In this document: positions 26,096 to 38,255 of the stretch, piece after piece
Position numbering within the stretch: the stretch's first letter is position 1
How the letters are laid out: each line of letters starts with the position of its first letter
Source of the DNA: Tetranychus cinnabarinus
Lineage: Eukaryota > Arthropoda > Arachnida > Trombidiformes > Tetranychidae
Length of the DNA: 64,000 nucleotides
Assembly: GCA_022266195.1 (NCBI GenBank)
Contig: WHVY01000001.1
Location: 5,146,001-5,210,000, forward strand
Reading direction: 5' to 3'
Notes under the pieces: model-generated
Database searches by the model: none
The model's input: only the letters and a program-made list of their open reading frames with translations
Told to the model about the DNA's origin: nothing
Position numbers and translations under genes: made by a program

Positions 26096-27239
26096 TTAGT
26101 GATGTCCATGATGTCCATGATGACCATGGTGTCCGTGATCATGATGACCGTGATGACCGTGGTGGCCATGGCTGTCGTGGCCGTGGTGACCGTGACTGTC
26201 GTGGTGTCCCCATCCATGGTGTCCATGATGACCGTGATGGCCGTGATGACCGTGACCGTGGTGTCCATCCCAACCGTGGCTGTGACCTTTCCATCCTGAT
26301 GGAACATGAGTGTTTCTACAAAGGAGAATAAAGTGGCATATTTTTAAAAACTGAATCTTTTTCGAAATATCAGGTAGCGTTCAAGATAAATAGTAAGGAA
26401 TTTTTGTAAATGTAAATCCTTGAGGCATTTATAAAATCTTATTCACTACTTTTCTTTCTGAAATTTTTTGTTGAACTGTTCTTGTATGGTGATCATTCAC
26501 AGTTAACTTACCCGTGAGTGTGGGGGTCTGGTCCATTGTAGATAGCGTCAGCAGCATCAATTGATCCGGTTCCAGGTTCGTTGGTCTTGATCTTCGCACG
26601 GAAACCCTTCTTGTCAGCAACATATTGAACACGACGTTCTCGGCCATCGACATCCTTTAAGGTGTATTCACCGTGCTTGTTACCCCAAGCATCTCCTTCT
26701 TCGTGTCGTGAGTTTTTGGCTCCCCAACCATCTACGATATCATAACCGAATTTGTAATTTCCCCAAGCCTAGAAGAAGAACAGGAATGAAGTTAGAGGTA
26801 AAATTAGCTCGAGTAATATTAGTTTGTTTGACTTGTTCACAATAAGGCACGGTGCTGTGTTTACAGCATGTTTATAAGATTCATCCAAGTCCATGTCCAT
26901 AAACTTACATCTTGCTTTCTATAGGTGTTACTGTGGCCACCATGGTGGTTATCCCAACCCTTGGCTTGAGCACTGGAAATTACTCCAACAATCAATAAAG
27001 AAGCAGCCAAATAAATAATCTAATCAATTGAATGAAATGAAACAAAAAGATGGGTAAGTGTTAAACTAGGTGAAACAAGATGAAATATTCAAGAGATCAG
27101 GTAATAGAGAGGCACATGATAGAAGTTAGAAAATCATTTGATGGTTAACAATTTTGTAAAATAATCCTGAACATATAAGTTAGTCTTGAAAACATTGAAA
27201 GAGTTACACAAAGAGCCAGATGGAACAAACCTTTGTCAT
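26096..27239 (-). CDS. RR-type cuticle protein with His-rich GHH tail
   Basis: Four exons: 27231-27239 (Met-Thr-Lys only), 26909-27019, 26512-26768 and 26096-26315. Phases agree and give 198 aa. The tiny first exon followed by a signal peptide (IIYLAASLLIVGVISSAQA) is a layout common in arthropod cuticle genes. Exon 3 encodes a Rebers-Riddiford chitin-binding domain: NYKFGYDI, EEGDAWGNKHGEYTLKDVDGR, then RVQYVADKKGFRAKI and TNEPGT. The last 50 or so residues are a repeated Gly-His-His array with a few Asp, Ser and Trp residues. It should be secreted into the exoskeleton, bind chitin, and offer dense histidine side chains for metal binding or quinone cross-linking; the last point is inference. 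The exon 1 donor (GTTTGT) is weak. A TATA box lies about 135 bp upstream of the ATG. Confidence 0.9.
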
Positions 27240-27301
27240 AGTTGAAACGGTTAGTCAGAGTTTACAAGTTGAACTAATGAGAAACACTTTTTCTTTTCTA
27301 A

Positions 27302-27324
27302 TGTTGTTGTTGTTGTTGTTGTTG
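27302..27324. repeat. (GTT)n tract in the cuticle gene 5' leader
   Basis: A trinucleotide run (AAC repeats in the minus-strand transcript) lies between the TATA box and the ATG, so it probably falls in the 5' UTR. Confidence 0.65.
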
Positions 27325-27371
27325 GTTTGTCAACAGTTGAAGTTGTGATCTTAAAGTTGACCGAAACCGCT

Positions 27372-27379
27372 CTTATATA
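27372..27379 (-). promoter_or_regulatory. TATA box of the cuticle protein gene
   Basis: The minus strand reads TATATAAG here, about 135 bp upstream of the ATG at 27239. A start site about 30 bp downstream would give a leader of about 100 nt. Cuticle genes are often TATA-driven and stage-regulated. Confidence 0.6.
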
Positions 27380-29891
27380 CTAAAAGTGATCAAATTATAT
27401 CAACAGAAACGTCATAATCGCGAACATATAATTATTTCAATTTATTATCTTGTGATCTTCGTTGTTTCCATTATACAAAGGTGGAGCCAACTTTTACCAT
27501 TGAAAGTGTTTAGCTTTTTGTTTTAAAATGTTGTGCACTTTTGCTACCCAAAAAAGTGGATAAAAAAGGTTAGTATTAAGCCTTATTATTAGGTGAAAAT
27601 TGTTCATGATGGATTTATTTCACCATCAAGAAGAAGATTAACAAGTGCAAAGGAAGGAGTTTTAAAAATTTGAAGGAAGTTAATTTTAAAGGTCGAACTC
27701 AACTGTAAATTGTATCGATACGTGATAAGAAGAAAAAAGATGACAAAAAAAGGTAACTTGTTGGTGAGGTTGGTGGTGATAGTATTTTTTAATTTTTGAT
27801 CATCATGATGATCACCAACAACATGATGTTTTAGGTGACAAAAATGAGTATAAAAGCCAAGTAAACAGGAGGAGATTGGATTATAAACGTAAAGGTAAAA
27901 ATGATGATATTGAGGCAGGTAAAGTGTAGTTGGTGCTGCTTGTCATTGTTCAGTGTTTATTTGATTATCATCAATATTTGCTTTATTTTTTGTTCCCTTC
28001 TTTAAATTAGTTGTTAAAACGCTACCAGATAATTAGTTAATAAATTATGTGATATAATATTTAGTGATTAGCTTGATTGTGGTACCATAAATTAAATGGT
28101 GTTGAAAGACAAGCCACATTTGTTTACATTTTCAATCTCAATCTTGTGTGCAGTGTGTTAGTGTTTGATTGGTGTTTACTGTCCTTAATGATATCATTAT
28201 TATTCACCAAATTATGCAAAAAAGACAACAATTAACTTGTACTAATTAGCAGTTTCCAATGAATAAAAATATCCACACTTAAAGTCACCAAATCCTTTAT
28301 ATTGATACAAATTGCCAATCTGGTAATGATATATGAATGAACACAATATTTGGTTATTTTTGCAAGGGATCATTGATTAATCTACCAAAATTCAAACTTA
28401 AAATTCTTGATTGTTGATTAGATTGTTGAATGAATTAGCATTACTTTAGAATCGATTGGTTTGATTAACAATTTTTGCTTATGTAAATTGTCTATGCTTT
28501 CCAGATCTATTAACATTGCTGTTAACCGAGTCAGTTACATGTTTGATTTTATGTAACAATTAGGCTAAACGTTCAATTTTCCCATTTAATTTAGCTAATA
28601 TCCAATTGACCTTACACTAATTAAACCTGATAATCATTTGTGATTATATTTTGAATATTTCATTGAGTCTGCATTAAAAATGCAAATAATTGAAATTCAA
28701 TGAACTATTCAACTTATCCAAGGGCAAATCAAGTCAATCAGTAAATTGTTGATAAATGGTTTTTTTTAAAAAATCAAATCAGTTGATTTAAAAGAAGAAC
28801 AAATTGTTGAAATTGATTTTATTGTGAAGATGTGTTTACTAACAATAATAGCTTTAAGTTAATGGTTAAATGTATTGAATTAGTTTCTTCATTCTGTTAT
28901 GTATAGCAATTTCGGAAGCAATTTAGGAATTGGTAATTGAATCAATAAGAATTTAATGGTTCAAGTAATGGTTATGCTCAATATTATTGTTAATCATAAT
29001 TTTTTGTATTAATCACGAAAAAATGTTTAGTAAAAAGAGAAAAAATTGTCAACTAAATTGTTCGGAAATTGGAGAGCGATATTGAGCTTAATCCATTTTG
29101 ACTAATATAATTTTTGATAATCATTTTGATTTACATTTAATCCAATCAAATGCATTTTAATGATGTTTAAACTTCAAAAATCACCAATTTTTAATTGTTA
29201 TCCATAAAAAATGACTAATCGTTACCCAATTTGCTGGTAAATTGAACTAAAATGAATAAAAGTGAACTTGATAAATATAAATTAAGAAATTAACCTCAAA
29301 TTATTTCGCATTCCTGTTAAATATCAAGTTAATCGAGCACTTTTTTGTATGCACTAATTGTAATAGTAAATCTTCATAGCAATGGATTAGTAATGGACTA
29401 TCTCTTGTTTTTGTATCAACAGCAAAAAAATAATCGTTTAACCACGAAAAAAAGAATCAGCACTTGATCACTTTTCAATTAAATAATATTAAGAACGATG
29501 AATGTTAGAGGAAAAGTAACAATTGAAAAAGCAATGGATAATTGTGCGAGAAAAAAAGTGCATTGAAAAAGTTGCGTTGACCGGATAATTAGTCCAAGTT
29601 GTAAAGATGATAAAATATTATGGTTTTCATACAATCAGTCAATATGTTATTCGGTGATAATTCATTGAAGATATCTTAATGTACAGATTAATACATAAAA
29701 TATCCAACTGATTACATTGAAACATTGTACTTTGACTGAGGACAATTTAATTAAAGATGATGTATAAACAGAAGTGTACAAAAGTATCACACCGGCAATT
29801 GATCAGTTTATCCAAAAACAAATAAACCTGCAGTTCATTTGGTTGGATAGATTTTTGATGACACATGATTTGTTACTTGATTAGGCAGAGT
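27380..29891. other. 2.5 kb gap upstream of the cuticle gene
   Basis: AT-rich and without a supported gene. The first several hundred bases are candidate upstream control region for the cuticle gene. The right end is the 3' flank of the kelch gene. Confidence 0.5.
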
Positions 29892-31339
29892 TTAGTCATT
29901 TAATCGGGCAATATAGGAAGGTGGAACTCCAATTTCTAATAATCTAGAAGAAGGTATTTTAGTGACATCAGGAAAATTGTTTAGAAATGCGATCCACGCC
30001 ATTTCTCCTAATGAAGGAACTTTAAGCCACATTGTGTAAAGGGCGTCTGTTCGTTGAGTACGCAATGATCGTCCTGTGGTAGAAGCTTCTACGCCTCCAA
30101 ACACTGTCATTAGACCAGAGGATGATAATGTTGCTGAATGAAAATAAACAGGTTTTGGTATTTTTGTAATGAAAGTCCATTCAAGCGAGTTGAGATTAAA
30201 CCTCCATAAATCATCTAATGCGACAAGACCGTTTGGTAAGTGCGAAGCTCCTCCAATCATATAAATTTGCTCATCGAGCGTGACCAAACCATGAAACTTT
30301 CGAGCAGTGGGGTGACCATGAGTTGAGTCAGGAAATGTTTTAATAGTTTTCCATAATTTACTGGAAAGGTCAAAATAAAACAGCTGAAAATAATAAAAGA
30401 ATGGTAGAGTTAGCAAATATACAAACTATATTACTATTAATAAATTAATTACCTCTTCAAAACCAATATTATAAGTGGATGTTCCACCACCAAATAAATA
30501 AATTCTGTTATTATGAAGAGCTATTTCATGGCGATAACTACCAGGTCCATCGAAATTATTGTAAGGATAGAGCAGCTCAGCAGTATTGTCTCTAAGGTTG
30601 ATTCGAGTAACACCTAAATTATAACTATGGCCACATGTACCACCAACAGAGTACAGGATTAGCTCATCTGGGTCAAAGGCTAAAGCTTGTCCATATTGTT
30701 TGGGTGGTATATCATCATTGTCTGCTTTTAATCGATACTTTTTCCAAAATCCAGTGGACAATTGGCAGACATACAATCTATTTGATCCATTACGGCCGAA
30801 AGGGACACCTGTGCCACCTTGAACAAACAATAGATCATCGATACAAAGGGCAGCAAAAGAGCATAATAATTGAGGTGGTGAACCATTCATCTTTATTTTG
30901 GTCCATTTCAGAGAACTCATATTGAATTTCCAAAGCTCTTTGAATAAAGCATTTGGACTATCATCTCGTTGAAGTCCCTCCGGGTTATAACCTCCAAGAC
31001 AATAGATATTACCATGAGAATCAGTAATTATACGATGTCCACTTCTAGGGCGAGGTTTGGATTCACCTAAAAAATAACATGGACGCAAATATAAAGATAC
31101 AATGTATTTAAAAAAGAAGCATGATTTCGTAAACAAAGAGACTAAAAACAAACGGCCTTACTTTTACATTTTACTTCATGATAGACAAAAGGTAGATTTG
31201 ATAAGTAATGCTGGTCGTAGTCATCTTCCCAAGAGGATTCATCAGTATCTCCGTCTTTTTTATTGGAAAGACCTCTTTGATTATTCGAAGGAAGCATTGT
31301 TGGAAACCATGAAGATCTTAGCCAAGACCAGAGCTTCAT
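29892..31339 (-). CDS. Kelch-repeat protein (KLHDC10-like)
   Basis: Three coding exons: 31162-31339, 30453-31066 and 29892-30383. Phases agree and give 427 aa. The first ATG directly follows a splice acceptor (TTCACTTTTAG), so a non-coding 5' exon is expected. Kelch blades are visible: RPRSGHRIITD with NIYCLGGYNPEG, a LWKFNMSSLKWTKI blade, DDLLFVQGGTGVPFG, LILYSVGGTCG, NRIYLFGGGTSTYN, then QIYMIGGASHLPNG with LWRFNLNSLEWTFI, and MTVFGGVE. The C-terminus (WLKVPSLGEMAWIAFLNNFP, RLLEIGVPPSYI) resembles KLHDC10, a substrate-recognition subunit of Cullin-RING ligases whose fly relative is slim. Length is close to the family norm. The family is clear; KLHDC10 orthology is likely but unverified. Confidence 0.85.
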
Positions 31340-32640
31340 CTAAAAGTGAATAAGGATTTGCACCATAAAATGTAAATAAGAATACGTCGCAACAAATATA
31401 AATAGAAGCGGATTTTTCAAAGGAACACAAGTTAAAAAACAATAAATTCCTACAATCACAATTTAAATTCAAATAATTGAGGCTGAAACAACAAAATTGA
31501 TAACAATTAAAAAAAGGATCCGATGGCGAGTGAAATGTTTACAATGTACAAGTTGGTATGAAAACATTAAAAGCCTATCATGTGACTATATTTATTTCCT
31601 TTGTTTTCATTCTCGGCTTGGAATTGAACTTAAATATCACGAAGTGATAGGCAACTTAATGAAATCAAGGTGATACTCTTACTAGATCAATCAAATTGAT
31701 CAGAAGGATGAAACATAAACCAAGACTGGATATTCAAATCAATGCAGAGAAGATTTAAGGATATAAGGCCCAAGTAAACATTGATATGAGGAAGTTAGGT
31801 TTAAAAATAAAGACAATGATTACTCAGAGATAATAAAGGTTATTAATGTGATCAATTCCTTATCGCATGAATGTCCTTCTTCTGCGAAGATTTTTGAATA
31901 ATTAATAAAAATTGTGTAACTTGCATAATTTTTAATCTTTTATATCCTTAATAAGGTGAAAGTTGCTGAAATTATTTGAGCATGCGATAATAAACCGGTT
32001 AACTGAAAACCCGACAAACATGAGGTGATCTTAGCATGTTAATAAATGCACATACCTGATTTAACCAAAATAAAACATAATATCACTTAACACAAATCCA
32101 CAAATGTTTAAATTACATTGATATTGAAAAGTCTATTAATTAAAAAAGCAATAATCTAAGATTGTAACACCTTTGTGTTCTGTGACTTATAAGTTAAAAC
32201 AGCTGAGACTGCCATCTTTAGGATTAACAGTGCCACTCTGTAAGTAATTCATCAGCTCTTCTCTACATCATCACGTCTCATCATCTAATTTTCTTTAATC
32301 ATCATAGGATGTAAATTATTCTGGATTCTGATGAGAGAAATATAATTCAACTTTAATATCAATCGATTAAAGGTACTGTCATAATTTTTAGATCTGTATT
32401 CCGTTCCTTTCTAATGTTTCTTTTGGTTATCCTTTTCTAGTTATCGCTTCTGGCCATCTGTATGATTTAAAGCCTTTCGCTCCCCTCGGTGATCATCTAA
32501 ATTATTTTGGTAATTAATGCTTGTCCTTTTTATCTGTTATGCATGTCATGCCTGAATATCTTGGCTATCTATGCCTCGATTCTAATGCTAGAACTTTTCT
32601 TCATGTTCCCTGTAGATAGAGTGTTCTAGCAGCTGCTTCA
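31340..32640. other. Divergent intergenic region between kelch and LMF genes
   Basis: About 1.3 kb between two genes reading outwards, so it should hold both promoters. On the plus side a donor-like CTCT|GTAAGT at about 32240 and an acceptor-like TTCTAG just before the ATG at 32641 suggest a non-coding first exon with a 5' UTR intron for the lipase maturation factor gene. A TAAAGATGGCAGT motif lies just upstream of that donor. Confidence 0.45.
32208..32220 (-). promoter_or_regulatory. CTCF-like AGATGGCAG motif
   Basis: The minus strand reads TAAAGATGGCAGT, a partial match to the CTCF core ASYAGRKGGCRSYR. It lies in the divergent promoter region between the kelch and LMF genes. Confidence 0.3.
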
Positions 32641-35306
32641 ATGGGCCGTCGTGACAAGGCATTTGGGGTCATCCTTACCAGAGATGTATTCCTTTCAGGC
32701 ATGGGATTTATTTATTTATTTGCATTCGCTTCTCTTTATCACCAATTACCAGGTAATTTTTGAATATTTGAATATTTGATTTGTTGCTGATGTGTCGCTT
32801 ACACCAGAACCCTCTATAGTCCTCAATGTTTACCTATGTCAAACTTTTTCTTGCTTTATTTAGGTTTAATTGGTGATAAAGGTATATTACCTGTCCATAG
32901 CTATGCTCAATTAGATAAACGCGGATTATCTGTGTTGGATGAAGTTTTAGAATCCAAACCTAGTCTCGTTTGGCTTGCACCTAAACTTGGCCTCAACTTT
33001 GATTTGATGTTAGATTTAGTTGCATTATCTGGGATAATCGTTTCTTCGTTTGTTATTATTTCTAGCAAAGCTAAAAATCCACTCCTTTTCGGTCTCCTTT
33101 ATATTTTGTACTTTTCCCTGTATCAGGTAAATTGAATGTTAAATGCGAAAATGAATCGCAATATTAATATTTTTGCTTTTTTTGTATTGCATGGTCAGGT
33201 CGGTCAAGAATTTCTTTGGTTCCAATGGGATATACTTCTTCTTGAGGCAGGATTCCTTTGTATTATAATTGCTCCATTCAGCAATTCATTTAACCATTCA
33301 CCGTCTCGTGATCCAATCACATTATGGCTCGTCAAATGGTTGCTTTTCCGTTTAATGTTTAGTTCAGGAATTGTCAAATTAACCTCTAAATGTCCTACTT
33401 GGTGGGGATTGACGGCACTTAATTACCATTTCGAAAGCCAATGTTTACCTACTCCCTTCGCTTGGTATGCACATCACTTGCCCAGTTGGTTATTGAGATT
33501 AGGTGTTGTTGGTACTTACGTCGTCGAAATTATAGTTCCTTTCTTTTTCTTCGGACCTGCTGTATTGAGAAGAATAAGTTTCTGGGCTCAGGTAAATATT
33601 CCCGCAATTTTTTCAATTTATGCTTCATTATTGATAACTCACAATTGAGAAATTTATTTGCAGCATTTCTTGATGCTTTGCATCATAAAAGTTATCAGGA
33701 ATAAAGTAACGCCATAGTTCTTGCATATTTGCGATTAAAGATGCAACTCTAAGCTATCATAATATGCTATCAGGAAATAGTTTATTAAAGAGACTTACTT
33801 TTTTAGTCTCTCATCGTTACCAATCTTAGCCAATCTATTTTACACGTCTTTCCAATGTTCAATAATCCACCTTTAATCTTAAATAATTGCGTTTATAAGC
33901 AAAGATATAAAAATCAAGAATCAATTTTATTTCTAATGTTTCATCATTCCTCTTTTTTCAGGTGATATTCCAATTTTGCATCATTCTAACTGGAAATTAC
34001 AACTTCTTCAATCTACTTACGATTGTGTTGTGTATACCTTTGTTGCAAGATGCTGACTTTCCACGCTTCCTACGACGGTCTCATCGTGTTCCGCCTGCAA
34101 GGAGAAATTCCTCAGATACAATTATAGCTAGTTTTGGACTAGGCTTTATATTGTACGAGACTGTTAAGCTATTCAATTTGCATATCGAAAAAGATAGAAC
34201 ATTATCCTCCAAAGTCAACTTTCAAGAGCCTGAACTCAAATATTTTATTGGAAAAGCGTTACATGCGTCAATCACCGTCGGTCTTATTTCTCTGGGGTTG
34301 GTCTTTATTCGATCGGTTTACAGGTAATATAGATTTTTATCTCTTATATATTTTCTATTCTAAATCTTTATTATATTTACCATTAGAGCTTTCAAACATG
34401 GATCATACTTTGCACGTTTTGGACGGATAGTTGCAGTTATTCTCTACAGCTTAGCAGCTTTTCTCATATTTGCTATAAGCTTAATTCCCTTCACTGGACA
34501 ACTTGATAAATCTGTGTACACCAAGATCTCGCCAGTTATCCATCAATGGCATCACAACTCAAATCCCTTGATCATCACTAATAGCTACGGACTTTTCCGT
34601 CAAATGACTGGAGTCGGTGGTCGTCCCGAATTGATTATCGAAGCTTCTAACGACCTGGAAACTGGCTGGAAAGAATATAATTTCCTATATAAACCTGGAA
34701 AATTGAATGAAGCACCCAAGTTCTTGAGTAAGTTCATCCAACAGACACTTTCTCTTTGAGATTCTACTATTTGTTTTACTACTTGCCATTATTGTCATCA
34801 ATTAATCTAATTACTCATTTTTATTATTTATTTCATCATCAGTACCTCATCAACCTCGACTTGATTGGCAGATGTGGTTTGCAGCTCTGAATGATTATGA
34901 AAATAATCCTTGGCTTCTGAGTTTGGTTTACAGACTTTTAAATAACGAGAAAGCAGTTTTGGATCTTATTGACAACAAAAGTTTACCTTACAGTCAAGGA
35001 CCCAAACATATTCGTGTCAAACAATATCTGTATCATTACACAAATTCATTTGAACGCAGAAAAACTGGAGCTTGGTGGAAACGAGATTTCAAAAAGGTTT
35101 ACCTCCCACCAGTGGACAAAGAATCAGTTTTGCGTTATTTGAAGACGGCAGGAATTAACTTAAATCAACAAAATCCATTGAAAGTTACAAATACACAATA
35201 CTCTTGGGTGCTGCCTTTAATTCGTTCATTGGTTAATCAAGTTTCACCTAATGTATTCATCTATACTTTTGCTGCATGTTTGTTGTCAATCAAGCTCATT
35301 TACTAG
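32641..35306 (+). CDS. Lipase maturation factor (LMF1/LMF2-like)
   Basis: Six exons: 32641-32752, 32864-33126, 33199-33591, 33962-34323, 34387-34727 and 34843-35306. All introns are GT-AG with matching phases, giving 644 aa. LMF proteins are multi-pass ER membrane chaperones needed to fold dimeric lipases. Visible family landmarks are GDKGILPVHSYAQ, the WFQWDILLLEAGFL membrane segment, FRLMFSSGIVKLTSKCPTWW, LNYHFESQCLPTP, and a C-terminal ER-luminal part with HHNSNPLIITNSYGLFRQMTG, PHQPRLDWQMWFAALNDYE, NPWLLSLVYRLL and WWKRDFKKVYLPP. Several hydrophobic segments lie in the first 350 residues. The length is between vertebrate LMF1 and LMF2. The first intron could not be checked against transcripts, but the N-terminal RRDKAFGVILTRDVFLSGMG fits the family. 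Confidence 0.94.
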
Positions 35307-36357
35307 AATAGTCTAACAAATTATTATTGGCTCATTACCATCATATTGTGGGAAAGAAGCGGTGGAAAATGAAAAGGAAATACGAAACTTGTTGACATTT
35401 TTTAACTCGATTGATCATTGAATTTCAATCAATCAAAATAAATGTTATTTTTCCTCTTTTTTTACATCCAACAAGCAAACAAAAACTAAAATTGTCAATT
35501 AGTAGATCGCAATAATAAATTTTACATTATAATCTAAGTTCATTTTCCAATTAATTTCAAGATCAAAAGTACATTTTCAATCATTTTCACATGTTGTTAT
35601 TGAATTATTAGATAATGATATTTTTGATGTTGATTAGCGAATCAGAGAAAAAAAACAAACTGTTTTTTGATTAAGAAAAAAACTGTTTTCATGGGAGTGA
35701 ATCCTCATTGATTCAAGTAATCAAAGTAATCATAATAAATAATTTTATTTTAAAAGAGTGTACGTTAAATAACTTACTAACACAACACTCTTTAAATTAG
35801 AGCTAACTGCAATCACCTTGAAAGTATCAAGCATGCAGTTACATTAATGAATAACTAAATAATGTAGAATGATGATTGAAAAAAATTTACTGAATTAACT
35901 ATGAAATTTTACGGATCTTTCATTACTAAAAGATATAATAGCTGAAAATATCGAAATTTCTAGAGTGAAAGCATCATTCATAGGAAACAAAAATAATGAT
36001 CTACTTTGTCGATTTGATTCAAAATCAAATGATTATTATTTGGATAGAGAAATTATTGACAGCTGGTGAAACTTGATTTATGTTTTATAAAAAAATTAGC
36101 TTTACTTAACCGTTTGAAATTCCTTCACAAATACAGAGTGAAAAATAGGTGTAATGAGTTGAAATCTTATCATAGAAAAACAATCTTCTCGAATGATGCA
36201 TTATCATTGTTATTGGATATTAATATGGCAAAAGATAGTCTGAGAGTTTTGGCAAAATTTTTAACTCTGAGTAGCCAGTGTAGTAAGTCACTGGTCTACA
36301 AATTGTATAGGATTTACATAGGTGTTTCAATCGAGATTATTAATGACTCCCTTTTGC
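35307..36357. other. Gap between LMF and tetraspanin 3' ends
   Basis: Two genes converge here. It holds both 3' UTRs, including AATAAA-like strings near 35436 and 35513. The last 190 bases are a dispersed repeat listed separately. No gene seen. Confidence 0.55.
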
Positions 36358-36362
36358 TTAAA
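36170..36362 (+). repeat. Dispersed repeat, copy 1 (inverted relative to about 60333-60500)
   Basis: This stretch aligns to the reverse complement of about 60333-60500 by eye. Shared blocks include TTGTATAGGATTTACATAGGTGTT and the surrounding sequence with scattered mismatches. The similarity ends at TTAAACA, exactly at the minus-strand stop codon of the tetraspanin gene. It is open in one frame for about 100 codons, which may be a remnant of a longer element. Confidence 0.7.
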
Positions 36363-38255
36363 CATGGTCATATTGTGCCCGTCTAATACATGATGCAACA
36401 CAACATGAACCAAGAATTCCAAGAACTTGAATACAAGCGAATATGATGACGGTAATAGATAATACTTTCATAGCAGGGGCAAGAGTTTCCTTAATTGCTT
36501 GTACACAACCTTCAGCGTAGACTTTTTTGGCTTTTTTGTCTTCGTAACAAGAGTCAGGAATTTTATCAAAAGATCCCCAATCACTAGCATTAACAGCTCC
36601 ACAACACTTCAAATTACTCTGAAGATCATCGAGGTTTTTCTTTAAATCCTTTCCAGCTTCCGTTTCAGCTTTCTCGATCATTCCCTTGAATTGGTCAACA
36701 GATACATCCTCAAGTTTGTTTCGATATTTGTATGCAAATCCACCAATAGCGAATTCAACGATGACCAAGAGGAAAACAATACAGCCAAACTGCAAGAGTT
36801 CAAAAATAAACAATGAGAATAAGATTTTGTTGATTTGCTTGGAAACCAATAAGATAATCAGTTTTTATCGACACCATCGATTGTCAGATCAGATTTAAAA
36901 GATCGATTTTTTATTTCAAAAAGTCTGAAAATTATGAGGAAAGTTAGAATATCAGGAAAAATTCAAATATTATAAAATAGCAATAAATTCGTTCAGATTT
37001 TCTATATTTTTCAAATATTAAATGCAGAAAATTATTAGTTTTTGTGGAAGATGATTGTTTTTCAGCTAAATAGTAAGTCCTGTTAATCCACCTAGAGTAG
37101 TGAAATCTATATGTCTCTGTATGATGAACAATACAATACTAGATGATGTAATCAACACCATAAAAAATTGATCAATTTAAGTGCAATTTATTTGGATGCA
37201 ATCACCCTAAATCTAATGATACTAATGGAAATCAATCACACCAATAAATATAATCTTTGTATAAAATGAATGAAGATCCTATTTCATTAAAATTTTCGCG
37301 ATTAATTAACAATACAATCTCTTTGATTAATGATCGGCATCAGTTGAATAACCAGTTAAAAGAAAACCAAGTTCTGTTCACCATAATAACAGGTTAAATA
37401 TTTTGACAGTTTCTTGAACTTTGCTATAAAACTAGTTTCAGGTTAGACCTCAGCACTAAACTTGATATCTTTACAAGAAATTTTTTTATAGTCTCAAACA
37501 AACCGCTAAACTTATTTTAAAACATATTGTGGATATGACATCATATTGGCTGAATAATCTGGCAATTTAACAAACGATCTTATGAACTATACAAACATTT
37601 GTTATCAGATTAATTGTTTTCACAAATACGACTATAGATACCAGATATTGACAGAAAGAGAAATAGAAAGATAAAAATAATGGAATATTTGGTGAAGCTT
37701 TAACAAAAGCTGCATATGAAAGAAAGAAAAGATAATAAGCTCTCTGTCTTTTTTCAAACTATCATTACTAATGCGACGTTATATTAATGAAATTAATAAT
37801 ATTACTAAAACCATGACTATGATACTTACAGTAATTAGCATACAACGATTTTCTTTCAAGGCACCACAGCATCCCAAGAAACAAATAACAAACACACAAA
37901 CACCAACAATGATGCTCATGTTAGCGGGGCCTTGCCCAACAGCCAAGACATCTCCATAGTTTGCTGAGCTTCGAGCTAGGGCACCAAAAATAATACAAAG
38001 CAGGCCAAATACCTAAAAACGAAACACCAAAGTTACATTAGTAAAGTGTGATGAATTATAATCGTAATATTGAAGGAAAATAGATTCAAGGACATTTCTA
38101 GTCTATGTAAAAGAGTAAATTTACACCAATTAACATAGGAAAGTTAACACATTGAAGTAACTTGAATTTGAAAAGTTGTATAAACCACTTACCAGACAGA
38201 TGAAGTTGAAGAAGATGAGACCGTATTTGGTCGTTGATCCAATAAAGGAATTCAT
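36358..38255 (-). CDS. Tetraspanin, 225 aa (CD63/CD151-like layout)
   Basis: Three exons: 38193-38255, 37830-38012 and 36358-36789. All joins are phase 0. The protein has four membrane segments: KYGLIFFNFICLVFGLLCIIFGAL, a second around MSIIVGVCVFVICFLG followed by CCGALKENRCML, a third around FGCIVFLLVIVEFAIGG, and a last around VLSITVIIFACIQVLGILG. The large extracellular loop has the diagnostic CCG (KCCGAVNASDW) plus two further Cys (PDSC, EGC), so two disulphides are expected. Tetraspanins organise membrane protein complexes at the plasma membrane and endosomes. The short cytoplasmic tail ends RRAQYDHV. The stop codon coincides with the edge of a dispersed repeat. It differs clearly from the neighbouring tetraspanin, so a recent tandem duplication is unlikely. 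Confidence 0.93.
36790..37829. other. Second intron of the first tetraspanin gene
   Basis: About 1 kb, AT-rich. No element or nested gene recognised. Confidence 0.6.

Noticed and set aside
26099..26299. Plus-strand Met/Val/Thr-rich frame
   Set aside because: It is the antisense shadow of the Gly-His-His repeat exon; its composition comes entirely from that repeat.
36066..36386. Plus-strand 106-codon frame overlapping the tetraspanin 3' end
   Set aside because: Most of it lies in a dispersed repeat, it runs into coding sequence of the opposite-strand gene, and it shows no domain. At most it is a remnant of a mobile element.
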